Counted from the stretch's first letter, positions 17,808-28,107 are shown. The stretch: 64,000 nucleotides of DNA from an uncultured Bacilli bacterium (GCA_934167885.1 CAKPMB010000002.1:62001-126000); one strand, 5' to 3'. A program made the numbers and translations. The notes: generated by a model from the sequence alone, not told the origin.

Positions 17808-17822
17808 AAAAAACACCTCCAT

Positions 17823-17952
17823 TTAATTAAAAAAGTGGGTAAATTTTACCCACTTAAACACACAATAAAATAACTATTGTTATATTGGCATTTAACCCAT
17901 TACTATGGTAATCAGGTGGATAAAATCGCTTTCCTTTTTTTAACACCTCATT
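17823..17952 (-). promoter_or_regulatory. Leader of infC-rpmI-rplT with attenuator (L20-leader type)
   Basis: About 120 bases of untranslated leader follow the promoter. It ends in a strong hairpin, AAGTGGGTAAA/TTTACCCACTT (17833-17855), followed by TTTT, directly before the infC ribosome site. In Firmicutes the L20 leader in this position controls the operon by L20-dependent termination. The position and the terminator fit; I did not fold the L20-binding part. Confidence 0.7.
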
Positions 17953-17981
17953 AATATACACAAAAGTTGACTATTTGTCAA
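17953..17981 (-). promoter_or_regulatory. Promoter of the infC operon
   Basis: Minus strand: TTGACA (17976-17981), a 17-base spacer and TATATT (17953-17958). Near-consensus, as expected for a ribosomal protein operon. Confidence 0.85.
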
Positions 17982-18051
17982 GAAAATATGATGATTTTTC
18001 AAAGTTTGTGGACATTTTAGATATTTAATTATATACTTTCTATGGTGATTT

Positions 18052-18354
18052 ATGAAAAGATTTAATATGATTGATGAAAAATTTATTTGTGAAAATTGTC
18101 ATAATAGTGTAGCTATACTAAAGTATAGCGCGCGTGATCATTGCCCCCAATGCCTTTATTCTAAACATGTTGATATTATGCCTGGTGACCGGAAAAATGA
18201 TTGTCATGGCTTATTAGAGCCTATTGGTATTGAAAAATATCGTGATACTTATAAAATAATATATCGTTGTCAAAAATGTCATCAAATTCATAAAAATATT
18301 ATGGCTAAAGATGATAATATGGAAAAAATTATTGAATTGAGCAAAAATATCTAA
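18052..18354 (+). CDS. RNHCP domain zinc-binding protein
   Basis: 100 residues. Two CxxC pairs near the N-terminus (FICENCHNSVA and RDHCPQCLYSKHVD), a central GDRKNDCHGLLEPIG and a later pair (YRCQKCHQIHKN) match the RNHCP family, named for a conserved Arg-Asn-His-Cys-Pro motif; here that box reads ARDHCPQC. The function of the family is unknown; zinc binding is predicted. It is a single-gene plus-strand unit in a minus-strand region, with GGTGA before the ATG and its own terminator. Confidence 0.85.
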   Translation: MKRFNMIDEKFICENCHNSVAILKYSARDHCPQCLYSKHVDIMPGDRKNDCHGLLEPIGIEKYRDTYKIIYRCQKCHQIHKNIMAKDDNMEKIIELSKNI

Positions 18355-18386
18355 AAGGAAGCAATTAACTCGTTGCTTCCTTTTAA
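18353..18386. terminator. Bidirectional terminator between RNHCP gene and yukD
   Basis: AAAAGGAAGCAA pairs with TTGCTTCCTTTT around an eight-base loop. It can stop both the plus-strand RNHCP transcript and the minus-strand essC-yukD transcript. Confidence 0.85.
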
Positions 18387-18398
18387 AATACAAAACTT

Positions 18399-18656
18399 TT
18401 ATACCAACATTATGCGCGAATTATTACGAATATCAGTATCTCTAATTAAGAGATTCATATCATATAAACTACCATTTTCATAATTATATAATTCATATGA
18501 ACGCATAACATCAAAATTACCTTCCGATAAATCTGACAAAGTCTTTTTTAATAAATTTATGATAACATAAACACGCTTATTAACTGGAATATATATATCA
18601 AATTGTCTATCCAAATAAGGTGTATAAAGTGTCACTAAAACCTTATTATCAATCAT
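18399..18656 (-). CDS. YukD/EsaB-like ubiquitin-fold protein of type VII secretion
   Basis: 85 residues. It begins MIDNKVLVTLYTPYLDRQFD, has the YIPVNKRVYVIINLLKKTLSDL helix region and ends NNSRIMLV, the beta-grasp layout of YukD/EsaB. Its ATG overlaps the TGA stop of essC by four bases (ATGA), so it is translated with the ATPase. EsaB is a cytoplasmic regulator or adaptor of the Staphylococcus/Bacillus type VIIb system. In those systems the gene comes before essC; here it follows it. Confidence 0.8.
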   Translation of the reverse strand: MIDNKVLVTLYTPYLDRQFDIYIPVNKRVYVIINLLKKTLSDLSEGNFDVMRSYELYNYENGSLYDMNLLIRDTDIRNNSRIMLV

Positions 18657-21600
18657 ACCATTTCCACACCCTTCTTAATTAATTTAACAAGATATGGTTT
18701 ACCTTTATGAACTACAACGCCATAATCATTGGACATCTCTTTAAAGTTATTACGATAAGGAATATTAGCTTTAATCAATGTTTGTTCACCAACACCACTA
18801 CCAATCCAAATACCACTTGTATTGTTAACATTATTTTTATACCAAGGATCATACTCATATTTCTTCAAGTTATTTGGTATATCAACAAAGATAAAGACAA
18901 AGGTTTCAAGATCTTTAGCACGAGTTAACATATCTTCAAATGTTTTCTTATATGTTGGGCCTACCTTACTAATAAACTTTTCATAGTTATAAACTAAAAC
19001 GGTCGTCTTACGATAAGTATCCAAAGATTGAACATTTTGTTCATGCTTGTTATAAACATCTAATTGTTCAGTTAAAGTATTATTAAGTTTATCCAAACTA
19101 GTTGTAATACTATTAACATCTTGTAGTAAAGCAACATTAGAAGATGTTAAAACATCCATCGCTTTATCCGCATCAATTATAATTAAGTTATTTCTTGAAA
19201 CTTTACTCAACAGTAATGTTAGGGCATCAACAAAACTATTCGTATTTTCAAGTTCACTTGATGAGAGCAATGTAACATAATTATCTTTAAAGTTAAAGTA
19301 TTCGGTATCAACAAACTCCTTAGAAATACCCACAGGCATTTTAGCTAAACTATTTATACCACTAGCATAATCAAACACATTGACAATTTCAGGTAAAACT
19401 GGAATGCTCTTAGCTTTATATGTTGTTTCCTTACTTAATTCATCACACTTAGCCTTAACAAATTCATTAATATTATCCTTCTCAGTAACATAGGCTGTTT
19501 GAAATTCATAAACATTATCTAATTTAACAAGACCTCTTCCATAAACTGAAGCTGGATATAATTTTCGAACATTACCCAAAACAGTGCTATAATCATCCAC
19601 ATCGTTAAATTGAAGCGTAATATTTTCTTTGAAATTTTGTTTTGTTCGATATCTAACAGAACTTGTATTATTAACAGCTGGAAGTAATATAACACCATAT
19701 TTATCACATTCACGCGATAATTGACTAATAACATCATTATAATCATAAGCATCAATAAAGGCATCATAATTATTGATAATTAAAATAACATATGGCATTG
19801 TCTTACCACTATTTTTAACATAACCTTGATAATCACCATTATATGGAGCAAATAACTTTTTACGTTTAGAAACTTCCCCACTTAAAGCCTTAAACAAGTT
19901 AGTTATCTTTTCTTCTTCTGATCCTAATATAACATCACCAACATGTGGAGCTTTCTCAAACATTTTAAAGATACCAGCTCCAAAATCTAGAATATAAAGA
20001 TTAACTTCATTCGCCCCATGATGAGTAATAAGGGAATAAATCATCGTTGTTAACAATAATTCTTTACCACTACCACTTGAACCATAAATAATCGTGTTAC
20101 CATTAACCGTTAGTGGCATAGTAACAATTCCTTGCTTTTGATTATTAGGATCATCATACATACCAACAAGAGGATTTAAAATAAATGGTTTCTCTTCATA
20201 CTCAAACATCGTTGCGACATTTTCTAACATAATAACTGGTGATAATTTAGGAAGCCATAATGGTTTAGCCCTAATTTTAAGTTGTTTACTAACATCAATT
20301 ATGTGCATTAAAATGTTATTTAATTCTTCACCCTTTGACTCTTCTGTTACTACATTTTCAACATCTTCTTGAGAATCAATAACATTACCCATATTATCAA
20401 TTGTATATAATGATTGATCAATTTTTTTCTTTAATTTTTCTTTTGGATAATATTGTGCACCACACCATGCTGATTGTCCTAGGGCAAATAATTCGTTATA
20501 TCCAACTTGTAAGAAGAAACGACCAGCATTCTTTAAAAAGGCAGCATCTGGGCACTTAATCATTTCATTACTATCGCCTTTTTCTTGAACTTTAAGACAT
20601 ACTCTAAAACGTGAGTTACTCCAAATTTGATCATTAACAACACCACTTGGTTTTTGCGTTGCTAGAATCAAGTGAACACCTAAACTACGTCCAATACGGG
20701 CCGCTGAGATAAGTTCCCCCATGAATTCTGGTTGTTGACTCTTAAGTTCAGCAAATTCATCACTAATAATTATCAAATGAGGAATAGGCTCTTTAACCTT
20801 ACCTTCTTTATAAAAACTTTGATATTTATATATATCAACCGTGCTTTCACCAAGTTCATCCCGTGTTTCATTAAAAATATGTTGACGACGTCTTAATTCA
20901 CTTTGAATAGATGCCAAACTACGATTCATCTCTTGCGTATCTAAGTTGGTAATTGTTCCCGCTAAGTGTGGAAGTTTAACGCCAGTTTCACGATTTTCAA
21001 AGGCACCGGCCAAACCACCACCTTTATAATCAATTAAAATAAAGGCAACATCATCTGGACTAAAGTTAACAGCCATTGATAAAATATACGTTATGATAAA
21101 TTCACTCTTACCACTACCAGTCATACCAGCGATAAGACCATGTGGTCCATGGAATTTTTCATGTAAATCTAATTTTAGTAATGTTCCTGATTTTTCAACA
21201 CCCACAGGAACTGCTAGTGACTTCTTTGAATTATTACTCTGCCAACGATTAGCAACATTTAACTGTTCAACCATACCAACATTATACATTTCAAGGAAAG
21301 AAATAGTTGATGGAAGTTGTTTATCTTCAATATTTATTTCAATTGGAATATTAGAAATCTTTCTTATACAATCATGTAAAACGCTTTTTTCACAAAATTC
21401 TGTTGCAAATTCCTTTTGATGTCCCATTGCAATTTCACTTTCAAAAATACCAGAGCGTTCCTTACCAACACTAATAAAGTTTTTACATTCACTAGGTAAA
21501 TTTTGAATACGTTCACTTAAAATAATTAAACTAAAACCTAAATTTTGTTTTTGACTTAAAATATCTTTAATAATTTCAACATCACGATACATATGATAAT

Positions 21601-23260
21601 TATCTGTTACAATAACATAATAATTATCCGCCGCCCTAAAGTCAAAATTATCTGTTCCTTTACGATCTTGATATATTTTTTCAAGATGGAGTGATATTTC
21701 CTTAGTCTCATCCATATTAGTAGCATAATATCTAACTTGTTTAGCATTATCAAAAACATATGGTAAATTATGTAAATAACGCCAATTCTTTTCGTTATCA
21801 TCATTCGTTAAAACAACAAGTTTTAAAAATTCATAACTATGGAAAGTTATCATTTGTAATAACAAACTTTTAAAGAAATCATAATTTAAATTATTATCAC
21901 TAATTATACTAGTTATATATTTATCAATTAATGAAAAAGTTATTGGAACATCATTTAACATATTAGATTCATCTACTAATGAATAAATAAGTTGTTTTAA
22001 TTCATCTTCTTCTAAACTAAAACGTTCTTTAGAATAATTAATATCCGCATAAACCGGCATATTACCAATACCAAGTCTTAAAGTTAAAAAGTCATTTTGA
22101 TCAAGTCCACGCTCCCACAAGTTACTTCGCTTCTTAAGAATTATTTTGGCACATTCTTCTAGCGAAATATATTTATTTCTTAAAGTAAGCGTTTGTTTTT
22201 GAATTATTAACCCTAACTCTTCTTTTTTCTTATCAATATAGGCTGAATATTTATCAATACGTTCTTTTTCTTTTTTCTTTTTCTGCTTTTTTTCAAATCC
22301 TCTACTTAATAGTGGCCATACTATCATACTAGCAAGCATTGCTCCGGCCATAACAAGAGATGGTGTCGCTTTCTTCCAAGTAGTATCACCATTAGCAATG
22401 CTATTTAGGGTTGTAATGGTGGTTGTAAGAGACGTAAGAGCCATTGTAAACATCGGGCCAATAGTCATAATTAATGGGGTTTCTTCTTGGGATATTTTAC
22501 CCGGTGGATCTTCAATATCAATTTTTTCTTTTATAATATCTTCAATAAAACGAGGTGAACGATAAAAATATTCTTCCTTAGCATATAATGGTCTATCCAA
22601 CTCTTCTGCTTTAGAAATCGTTTTATCAAGTTTAACACTTACTTCTTGTTTCAAACGAAGAAGTGGACTTGATACGCGCACATTATTATTAATATTATTT
22701 ATCATTATCATGTTACTTGTAACAATTATTTTAAGACCAACAACGAAAATAACATCCCCGTTTTCTAAAGATACCGTTCCTTTAATACGTTCATTATTAA
22801 CAAAGGTGCCAAAACGTGTATTAAAATCCGTGATACTCCAACTACCATTTTGATAACTAATTTGAGCGTGATTAGGTTCAAGGAGCATATTACCATAAAT
22901 AATATTATTATTCGCACCATTTCCTATTAATAATTCACCACTACCAATGATGTTATATTTATAAACTTCTTTCTCAACCGTTGGCATGCAATACAAATAG
23001 TAAAAACCATTTTCATTATCATTTTTAATAGTATAAAAATTATAAAGCGTTAAAGGAACACTATCATATGTTTTATTAGTTGATACAATATGTGTTTCGT
23101 AATTACTTATTAAGAACCACTTAGAATCTTTAGCTTGAATATTAATTAAGTTTCTGGCATTATCAAAACTATCAAAGTCAGTAATCCAAAAATTATCCTT
23201 AACATTCTTAGGCAATTCATAATTATAAATACGATTATTTTTAAGAAGTAATATTTTCAT
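18653..23260 (-). CDS. essC: Type VII secretion ATPase EssC (FtsK/SpoIIIE family)
   Basis: About 1535 residues. The start at 23260 follows AAGGGTG; a GTG six bases earlier is an alternative. Residues 100-180 form an FHA domain (LLIGNGANNNIIYG, NDEFNTRFGTF-like box ITDFNTRFGTFVNN). Two membrane helices lie near 270-320. Three FtsK-like ATPase domains follow: the first has a full Walker A GMTGSGKSE near residue 710 and FILIDYKGGGL, the second GSSGSGKELL near 1060 and YILDFGAG, and the third is degenerate. It powers export of WXG/LXG proteins across the membrane. EsaA, EssA and EssB are not next to it. The unit has its own promoter. Confidence 0.93.
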   Translation of the reverse strand: MKILLLKNNRIYNYELPKNVKDNFWITDFDSFDNARNLINIQAKDSKWFLISNYETHIVSTNKTYDSVPLTLYNFYTIKNDNENGFYYLYCMPTVEKEVYKYNIIGSGELLIGNGANNNIIYGNMLLEPNHAQISYQNGSWSITDFNTRFGTFVNNERIKGTVSLENGDVIFVVGLKIIVTSNMIMINNINNNVRVSSPLLRLKQEVSVKLDKTISKAEELDRPLYAKEEYFYRSPRFIEDIIKEKIDIEDPPGKISQEETPLIMTIGPMFTMALTSLTTTITTLNSIANGDTTWKKATPSLVMAGAMLASMIVWPLLSRGFEKKQKKKKEKERIDKYSAYIDKKKEELGLIIQKQTLTLRNKYISLEECAKIILKKRSNLWERGLDQNDFLTLRLGIGNMPVYADINYSKERFSLEEDELKQLIYSLVDESNMLNDVPITFSLIDKYITSIISDNNLNYDFFKSLLLQMITFHSYEFLKLVVLTNDDNEKNWRYLHNLPYVFDNAKQVRYYATNMDETKEISLHLEKIYQDRKGTDNFDFRAADNYYVIVTDNYHMYRDVEIIKDILSQKQNLGFSLIILSERIQNLPSECKNFISVGKERSGIFESEIAMGHQKEFATEFCEKSVLHDCIRKISNIPIEINIEDKQLPSTISFLEMYNVGMVEQLNVANRWQSNNSKKSLAVPVGVEKSGTLLKLDLHEKFHGPHGLIAGMTGSGKSEFIITYILSMAVNFSPDDVAFILIDYKGGGLAGAFENRETGVKLPHLAGTITNLDTQEMNRSLASIQSELRRRQHIFNETRDELGESTVDIYKYQSFYKEGKVKEPIPHLIIISDEFAELKSQQPEFMGELISAARIGRSLGVHLILATQKPSGVVNDQIWSNSRFRVCLKVQEKGDSNEMIKCPDAAFLKNAGRFFLQVGYNELFALGQSAWCGAQYYPKEKLKKKIDQSLYTIDNMGNVIDSQEDVENVVTEESKGEELNNILMHIIDVSKQLKIRAKPLWLPKLSPVIMLENVATMFEYEEKPFILNPLVGMYDDPNNQKQGIVTMPLTVNGNTIIYGSSGSGKELLLTTMIYSLITHHGANEVNLYILDFGAGIFKMFEKAPHVGDVILGSEEEKITNLFKALSGEVSKRKKLFAPYNGDYQGYVKNSGKTMPYVILIINNYDAFIDAYDYNDVISQLSRECDKYGVILLPAVNNTSSVRYRTKQNFKENITLQFNDVDDYSTVLGNVRKLYPASVYGRGLVKLDNVYEFQTAYVTEKDNINEFVKAKCDELSKETTYKAKSIPVLPEIVNVFDYASGINSLAKMPVGISKEFVDTEYFNFKDNYVTLLSSSELENTNSFVDALTLLLSKVSRNNLIIIDADKAMDVLTSSNVALLQDVNSITTSLDKLNNTLTEQLDVYNKHEQNVQSLDTYRKTTVLVYNYEKFISKVGPTYKKTFEDMLTRAKDLETFVFIFVDIPNNLKKYEYDPWYKNNVNNTSGIWIGSGVGEQTLIKANIPYRNNFKEMSNDYGVVVHKGKPYLVKLIKKGVEMV

Positions 23261-23283
23261 AGCCACACCCTTATTCTATTAAA

Positions 23284-23313
23284 ATTATAACACGATACCT
23301 TGTCTTTTGACAA
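23284..23313 (-). promoter_or_regulatory. Promoter of essC-yukD
   Basis: Minus strand: TTGTCA (23308-23313), 18-base spacer, TATAAT (23284-23289), 24 bases before the start. Confidence 0.75.
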
Positions 23314-23331
23314 TTAGTAAAACTAAATATT

Positions 23332-23358
23332 AAAAGAATCTATCATTACAATAGACTC
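23332..23358 (-). terminator. Terminator overlapping the topA stop
   Basis: Minus-strand stem GAGTCTAT/ATAGATTC (one G-T pair) followed by TTTTA. Confidence 0.6.
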
Positions 23359-25370
23359 TCTTTAACATAATCACATGCTGAGCATTTAATAACATTATCA
23401 TGAAATACCATTAATTCCCCACATTTTGGACATATTTCACCAGTTGGTTTATCCCATAGGGCTACTTTACATTTTGGAAACCTATCACATCCATAAAAGA
23501 TTTTACCACGGCGCGTTTTCTTCTCAACTATATGACCATCACACTTTGGACATGGCATTAAAGCAACTAATTCTTCCTTTTCCTCTTTGGCAATATATTT
23601 ACATTCTGGATAGTTAGAACAAGCAACAAACTCACCATAACGTCCCTTTCTTATAACCATAGGACTACCACATTTAGGACACATTTCGCCAGTTTCCTTA
23701 GCTTGTGTTTTTTCCATACTACTAAACGCATTATTAACTAAGGGCTCAAATTCTTGATAAAAATTCTTCAATGTCTTTACATTATCTTCCTTACCACTGG
23801 CAATTAAATCCAAATCATTTTCCATATTAGCGGTATATTTAACATTTATAATGTTAGCAAAATATTCTTGTAATTTATCATTAATATCAATACCTAATTC
23901 TGTAGGCACAAATTTTTTCTTATCAAGTGTAACATATCCACGTTCTTTAATCGTAGAAACAATAGTGGCATAAGTAGATGGACGACCAATACCTAATGAT
24001 TCCATTTCCTTAATTAAGCTCGCCTCACTATATGAACTAGGTGGCTCAGTAAAATGTTGTTTCCCTACGACTTTATCTACAGTCAATTCTTCATTTAAAG
24101 ATACATTAGGCAACATTTTATCATCCTTTTCTTCAAGATCATACACTTTTAAATATCCATCAAAAGTTATAATGCTACCACTCGCTCTAAATTCATAATT
24201 ATTGTTATTCAAAACGATAGTTGTCGCTAAAGATTTAGAAGCCCTCATCAATGATGCTAAAGCTCTTTTATATATTAAACTATATAATTTATATTCATCC
24301 TGCGTTAAATACTCCTTAATCTTTTCAGGGGACCTATTAATATCAGTTGGTCTTATACCTTCATGAGCATCTTGCACATTATCATTCTTTTTAACATTAC
24401 GCATTATTCCCACATATTCTTTACCATAAGTCTTTTCAATATATTTAAAGGTATCATTAACAAATGATGGCGACATTCTCTCAGAATCAGTTCGCATATA
24501 AGTTATCAAACCGGTTGTTTCACTACCAATATTAATACCTTCATATAATTTTTGAGCTACACTCATCGTTTTCTTAGCCGAAAAATTAATTTTATTACTA
24601 GCCACTTGTTGAAGAGTTGATGTTTTAAAAACAGGCTTACTTAAATTTTCAACTTCTTTTTTAATAATATCAACAACCTGATATTTTTTATTTAATTCAC
24701 CAATTATTTTATCAACCATTTCTTTAGATTGGATGGTTATCTTGTTACCACAATACTTGCTAAGTTCAGATGTAAAATCATTAAAAGAAGCTTCAACTGT
24801 CCAATATTCTTCTTTTTTAAAAGCCTTTATTTCACGATCACGATCAACAATTAATTTTAAAGCAACACTTTGAACACGACCAGCACTCTTACCTTCTGTT
24901 TTTGACTGCATCAAGCGACTCAAACGAAAACCAATAATCTTATCAAGCATCATCCTTGTTTCTTGACTCTTAACTAAATTAAAATCAATATCCCGAGGAT
25001 TTTTTAAAGCATCCAAAACAACATTTTTAGTTATCTCATTAAATTCAATACGTGAATAATTATTCTTCAATCCTAAAGTTTCTTTCAAATGCCATGATAT
25101 AGCTTCTCCCTCACGATCAGGATCGGTTGCCAAATAAACATATGACGATTCTTTAACATCTTTTTTTAATTCTTTAATAACTTTATTTTTATCTTTTAAA
25201 ACCTCATAGGTTGGTTTAAAATCATTTTCAATATCTATACCAAGGCCATATTTTCCTTTATTAGCTAAATTACGAATATGTCCCATACTTGCTTTTACTT
25301 TATAATTGCTTCCTAAGTATTTTTCTATTGTTTTACTTTTTGCAGGAGACTCAACTATTACTAAATCCAT
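23346..25370 (-). CDS. topA: DNA topoisomerase I
   Basis: 674 residues. The Toprim domain starts MDLVIVESPAKSKTIEKYLG and has the acidic TDPDREGEAIS motif. The active-site tyrosine lies in GLITYMRTDSERM near residue 291. Three C-terminal CxxC zinc ribbons follow (CPKCGSPMVIRKGRYG, CPKCDGHIVEKKTRRG, CPKCGELMVF), more than in many Firmicutes but common for the family. It relaxes negative supercoils. It is a single gene with a near-consensus promoter. Confidence 0.97.
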   Translation of the reverse strand: MDLVIVESPAKSKTIEKYLGSNYKVKASMGHIRNLANKGKYGLGIDIENDFKPTYEVLKDKNKVIKELKKDVKESSYVYLATDPDREGEAISWHLKETLGLKNNYSRIEFNEITKNVVLDALKNPRDIDFNLVKSQETRMMLDKIIGFRLSRLMQSKTEGKSAGRVQSVALKLIVDRDREIKAFKKEEYWTVEASFNDFTSELSKYCGNKITIQSKEMVDKIIGELNKKYQVVDIIKKEVENLSKPVFKTSTLQQVASNKINFSAKKTMSVAQKLYEGINIGSETTGLITYMRTDSERMSPSFVNDTFKYIEKTYGKEYVGIMRNVKKNDNVQDAHEGIRPTDINRSPEKIKEYLTQDEYKLYSLIYKRALASLMRASKSLATTIVLNNNNYEFRASGSIITFDGYLKVYDLEEKDDKMLPNVSLNEELTVDKVVGKQHFTEPPSSYSEASLIKEMESLGIGRPSTYATIVSTIKERGYVTLDKKKFVPTELGIDINDKLQEYFANIINVKYTANMENDLDLIASGKEDNVKTLKNFYQEFEPLVNNAFSSMEKTQAKETGEMCPKCGSPMVIRKGRYGEFVACSNYPECKYIAKEEKEELVALMPCPKCDGHIVEKKTRRGKIFYGCDRFPKCKVALWDKPTGEICPKCGELMVFHDNVIKCSACDYVKESLL

Positions 25371-25389
25371 TCAAACACCTCATTAATAA

Positions 25390-25418
25390 TTTATACTAAT
25401 TATTTGTAAAATTGTCAA
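25390..25418 (-). promoter_or_regulatory. Promoter of topA
   Basis: Minus strand: TTGACA (25413-25418), 17-base spacer, TATAAA (25390-25395), 20 bases before the ATG. Confidence 0.85.
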
Positions 25419-25481
25419 CAAATTAAAAATTATGATGTAAAAATAATTTATGGAAGGATGGTTTGTATAGAATTGCAGGTG

Positions 25482-28040
25482 TTATTTTAATGTGAGGTGG
25501 TATGGATTTTCTATGGTCCCATCACCACTTGATATTAAGACATCGGAACGAATATTAATAACTGATTTTAATCCAAAAATAGATGAAACATCTTGCCAAC
25601 CAATCATCATGCCATTTATATCAACACCCATTACACGTGCACGTGCATCATATGAAGTAAAGATAGATGGTGACATTGTCCAATAATAATTACTACTATT
25701 TAAATAAAAATTCTGATTCATCGCATTAAATTTGCCACCTGCCAAAACTACTTCATCCGCCGTTATTAAAGCCACTGGATACGTTAATAAACTATTACCA
25801 TATGATGGTGTTACACTAAAAGCATCTCTTATATCACTTGAACATTTTAATATAGATGCTTTGTTAGAGTTTTGAACAAATAATTTATACGCAAAATAGT
25901 ATGTTGATTGATTCAATTTGTATCCAGAGTTATACACTTTATCACTTACATTTCGGTTATTGCAAAATGTTGCATCTATTATATAATTTGTTAATAAATT
26001 ACCATCATCATCGGTTTTATCAACAATGTTTGTGGCATACCATTTATCTAGCTGTGTCTTAGCATTACTTGATACTTCATTTGTTCTTGTGCCATCCAAA
26101 CTTGTGGATGAATATGAATAATACTGCACTTTCGCACTTGTCTCTGTTATTAAACTATTTACTTTTATCAATAACTGACATGATGCCGTTAAACTCGTGT
26201 TTTTACAAGTATACGGGTATACTCCAAACTCATCTTTCATTTCACTAAACGTGCCTTGTTTCACATTTCCTTTTAACTTAAAGTTTTCACTTGCTTCATC
26301 AAATTCATAATCATCTGCGAAGTAATATTTTGTGGATACAACAATATCGCTATATGTTGTTTCTTCGCTTATTTGTTGTTTGAAATTTTTACCATACATA
26401 TAACCAACATATGTTGGATCCTGATAATTGTTATTATATTCATAGCCATCGCTATTTATTACTGAAGCATAACCACGTGCATTAGCAATTTTACCATTAT
26501 AAATTAATCTTAAACTACCATCACCATTCGTTCTTATTATTTTCCAGTAAAAACCTCCAAAATAAACATTATTGTTTTGAACATCACCGCGATAATAATA
26601 AACATCACCATAATCATCTTCGGTTTTATATAGACCAATTTCTGATCTGATGGAACTAGCAATCTTGTAGGTTCGAACATCAGCTTTAATTATTTTATAG
26701 TTAGTTGTCGATACATCTATTTCTTGGACGTAGTATATTTTACTCAAATAATAATTGCCAATAAGAGTTCCACCACCAGTCCAATATCCTATATAATCAT
26801 CACTTAAATAATCCGTAATTACATCGCCAGTTAATTTAAATGTGCCTGTCTTTTCATCAAATTCATATGTTTTTGAAAAATAATATTTATATCCTGAAAC
26901 ACTATATGGATTAGAAACGTTTTCAATTAGCCTTTCAACATACGTATAAGTTGGTGCGGTATCATTTAAATTTGGTTCGCCTTTATTGGCAATGTTAGTT
27001 TTAGCAACATCAACCGATTCACTTAAACTATCACTTACTAACATACAATCAGCCAATTTATTGAAACCATTATTTAGACAATAGTTGTTTCCTTTAACTT
27101 CTACTCTCTTGATAAAACTTTGCATTAATTCTTTATTCTTGTATATTTCTAACAAAACATTAGTCTTTCCATTCGCATCATTATTTGGATGGACAAAGAC
27201 TTGAATTTCAACGATTTTATTTTTAGTGAATAGATAGGTTAAATCTAAAATTTCACTCTTCTCTTCTACAGTGTTTCCTTCACTATCTTTATAACTAAAT
27301 TTAATATCACTATTAGTGCCTGTTATCTTTAAATTCATAGTGTCATTACTGTCTTTGCCAAGGTCTTCCATATTTATAAAGTTGCTTATCTTGGCAATAA
27401 AATAGGCTTTATTATTCTCTACATATGTATCGCTGGTTTCCATGGATAAAGGCATGTTCATAGTTTCTAAGCCGGCATCAACATTAACTTTAAAGTTTAA
27501 GTAACTATTGGCCCATTCTGTTGCTTTGTAACTAGCATTATTATCAGTATCACTTATTGTCGTCTCTTCATCTACCCAAAATCTTAGAATATAATTTTTT
27601 GTTGTTTCGGTATAGGTTTTGGCATCTATCTTATCTACATAGATTCTTCGATTATTAAAGTCACTATACCTTATACCATCAATCAATACTTTGCCATCAC
27701 ATTCTAGGTATATCATAACGTATTTAGCATCTATTCTCACTTTATTACTTATCTCTTCACCATAATTTAAAGTGATTCCATAATAGATATCTTTATCACT
27801 CGTGTTCTTACTTAATACTTTAAAACTTATGGTGTTGTCATCTCTTTTTAAAGCCTCTTCCTTAGTCTCTGGAAATATCCCACTTATATGCACTTCATTA
27901 TTCTCTAAGTAATTTAGATAAATTTCCCCATTTAAAAGATTTTGCATACCACTATACTTTTGATAAGTATAGAAAGCATAACTTCCACCTAACAATAAAA
28001 CTAGGCCTAATACCATTAATATATTCTTCCTAGTCTTCAT
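25482..28040 (-). CDS. Large TasA/SipW-type surface protein with duplicated internal module
   Basis: 852 residues. A SipW-type N-terminus (ILMVLGLVLLLGGSYAFYTY) leads into a camelysin-like beta domain (PETKEEALKRDDN; NYILRFWVDEETTISDTD). The middle contains two copies of a unit reading YYF..YEFDE....FKL.G.V near residues 386 and 590. The C-terminal part has the YFGGFYWKIIRTNGDGSLRLI module, with WKIIRTNG where other copies read WRIVG, and ends with INIRSDVLISSGDGTIENPY, the box also seen at 11209 and 60495. It is probably exported and surface-bound. Function unknown. Its leader carries direct repeats, a G8 tract, an inverted repeat and a terminator-like hairpin, suggesting switched expression. 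Confidence 0.7.
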   Translation of the reverse strand: MKTRKNILMVLGLVLLLGGSYAFYTYQKYSGMQNLLNGEIYLNYLENNEVHISGIFPETKEEALKRDDNTISFKVLSKNTSDKDIYYGITLNYGEEISNKVRIDAKYVMIYLECDGKVLIDGIRYSDFNNRRIYVDKIDAKTYTETTKNYILRFWVDEETTISDTDNNASYKATEWANSYLNFKVNVDAGLETMNMPLSMETSDTYVENNKAYFIAKISNFINMEDLGKDSNDTMNLKITGTNSDIKFSYKDSEGNTVEEKSEILDLTYLFTKNKIVEIQVFVHPNNDANGKTNVLLEIYKNKELMQSFIKRVEVKGNNYCLNNGFNKLADCMLVSDSLSESVDVAKTNIANKGEPNLNDTAPTYTYVERLIENVSNPYSVSGYKYYFSKTYEFDEKTGTFKLTGDVITDYLSDDYIGYWTGGGTLIGNYYLSKIYYVQEIDVSTTNYKIIKADVRTYKIASSIRSEIGLYKTEDDYGDVYYYRGDVQNNNVYFGGFYWKIIRTNGDGSLRLIYNGKIANARGYASVINSDGYEYNNNYQDPTYVGYMYGKNFKQQISEETTYSDIVVSTKYYFADDYEFDEASENFKLKGNVKQGTFSEMKDEFGVYPYTCKNTSLTASCQLLIKVNSLITETSAKVQYYSYSSTSLDGTRTNEVSSNAKTQLDKWYATNIVDKTDDDGNLLTNYIIDATFCNNRNVSDKVYNSGYKLNQSTYYFAYKLFVQNSNKASILKCSSDIRDAFSVTPSYGNSLLTYPVALITADEVVLAGGKFNAMNQNFYLNSSNYYWTMSPSIFTSYDARARVMGVDINGMMIGWQDVSSIFGLKSVINIRSDVLISSGDGTIENPYHLTLK

Positions 28041-28053
28041 ATTTCACTCCACA

Positions 28054-28080
28054 TAAAAGAACAAGACTTAATCTTGTTCT
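28054..28080 (-). promoter_or_regulatory. Attenuator-like hairpin before surface protein gene
   Basis: Minus strand: AGAACAAGA and TCTTGTTCT form a perfect nine-base stem with a five-base loop followed by TTTTAT, directly before the ribosome site GTGGAGTG of the 25482-28040 gene. A terminator in this position can act only as an on/off control of that gene. Confidence 0.6.
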
Positions 28081-28107
28081 ACCTTGTTTATACTCTAAAT
28101 TAGGTCT

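Noticed and set aside
18653..18656. Possible Mycoplasma-type code with TGA as tryptophan
   Set aside because: EssC ends at TGA within an ATGA overlap with yukD, and 54218-55810 also ends in TGA; tryptophans are TGG.
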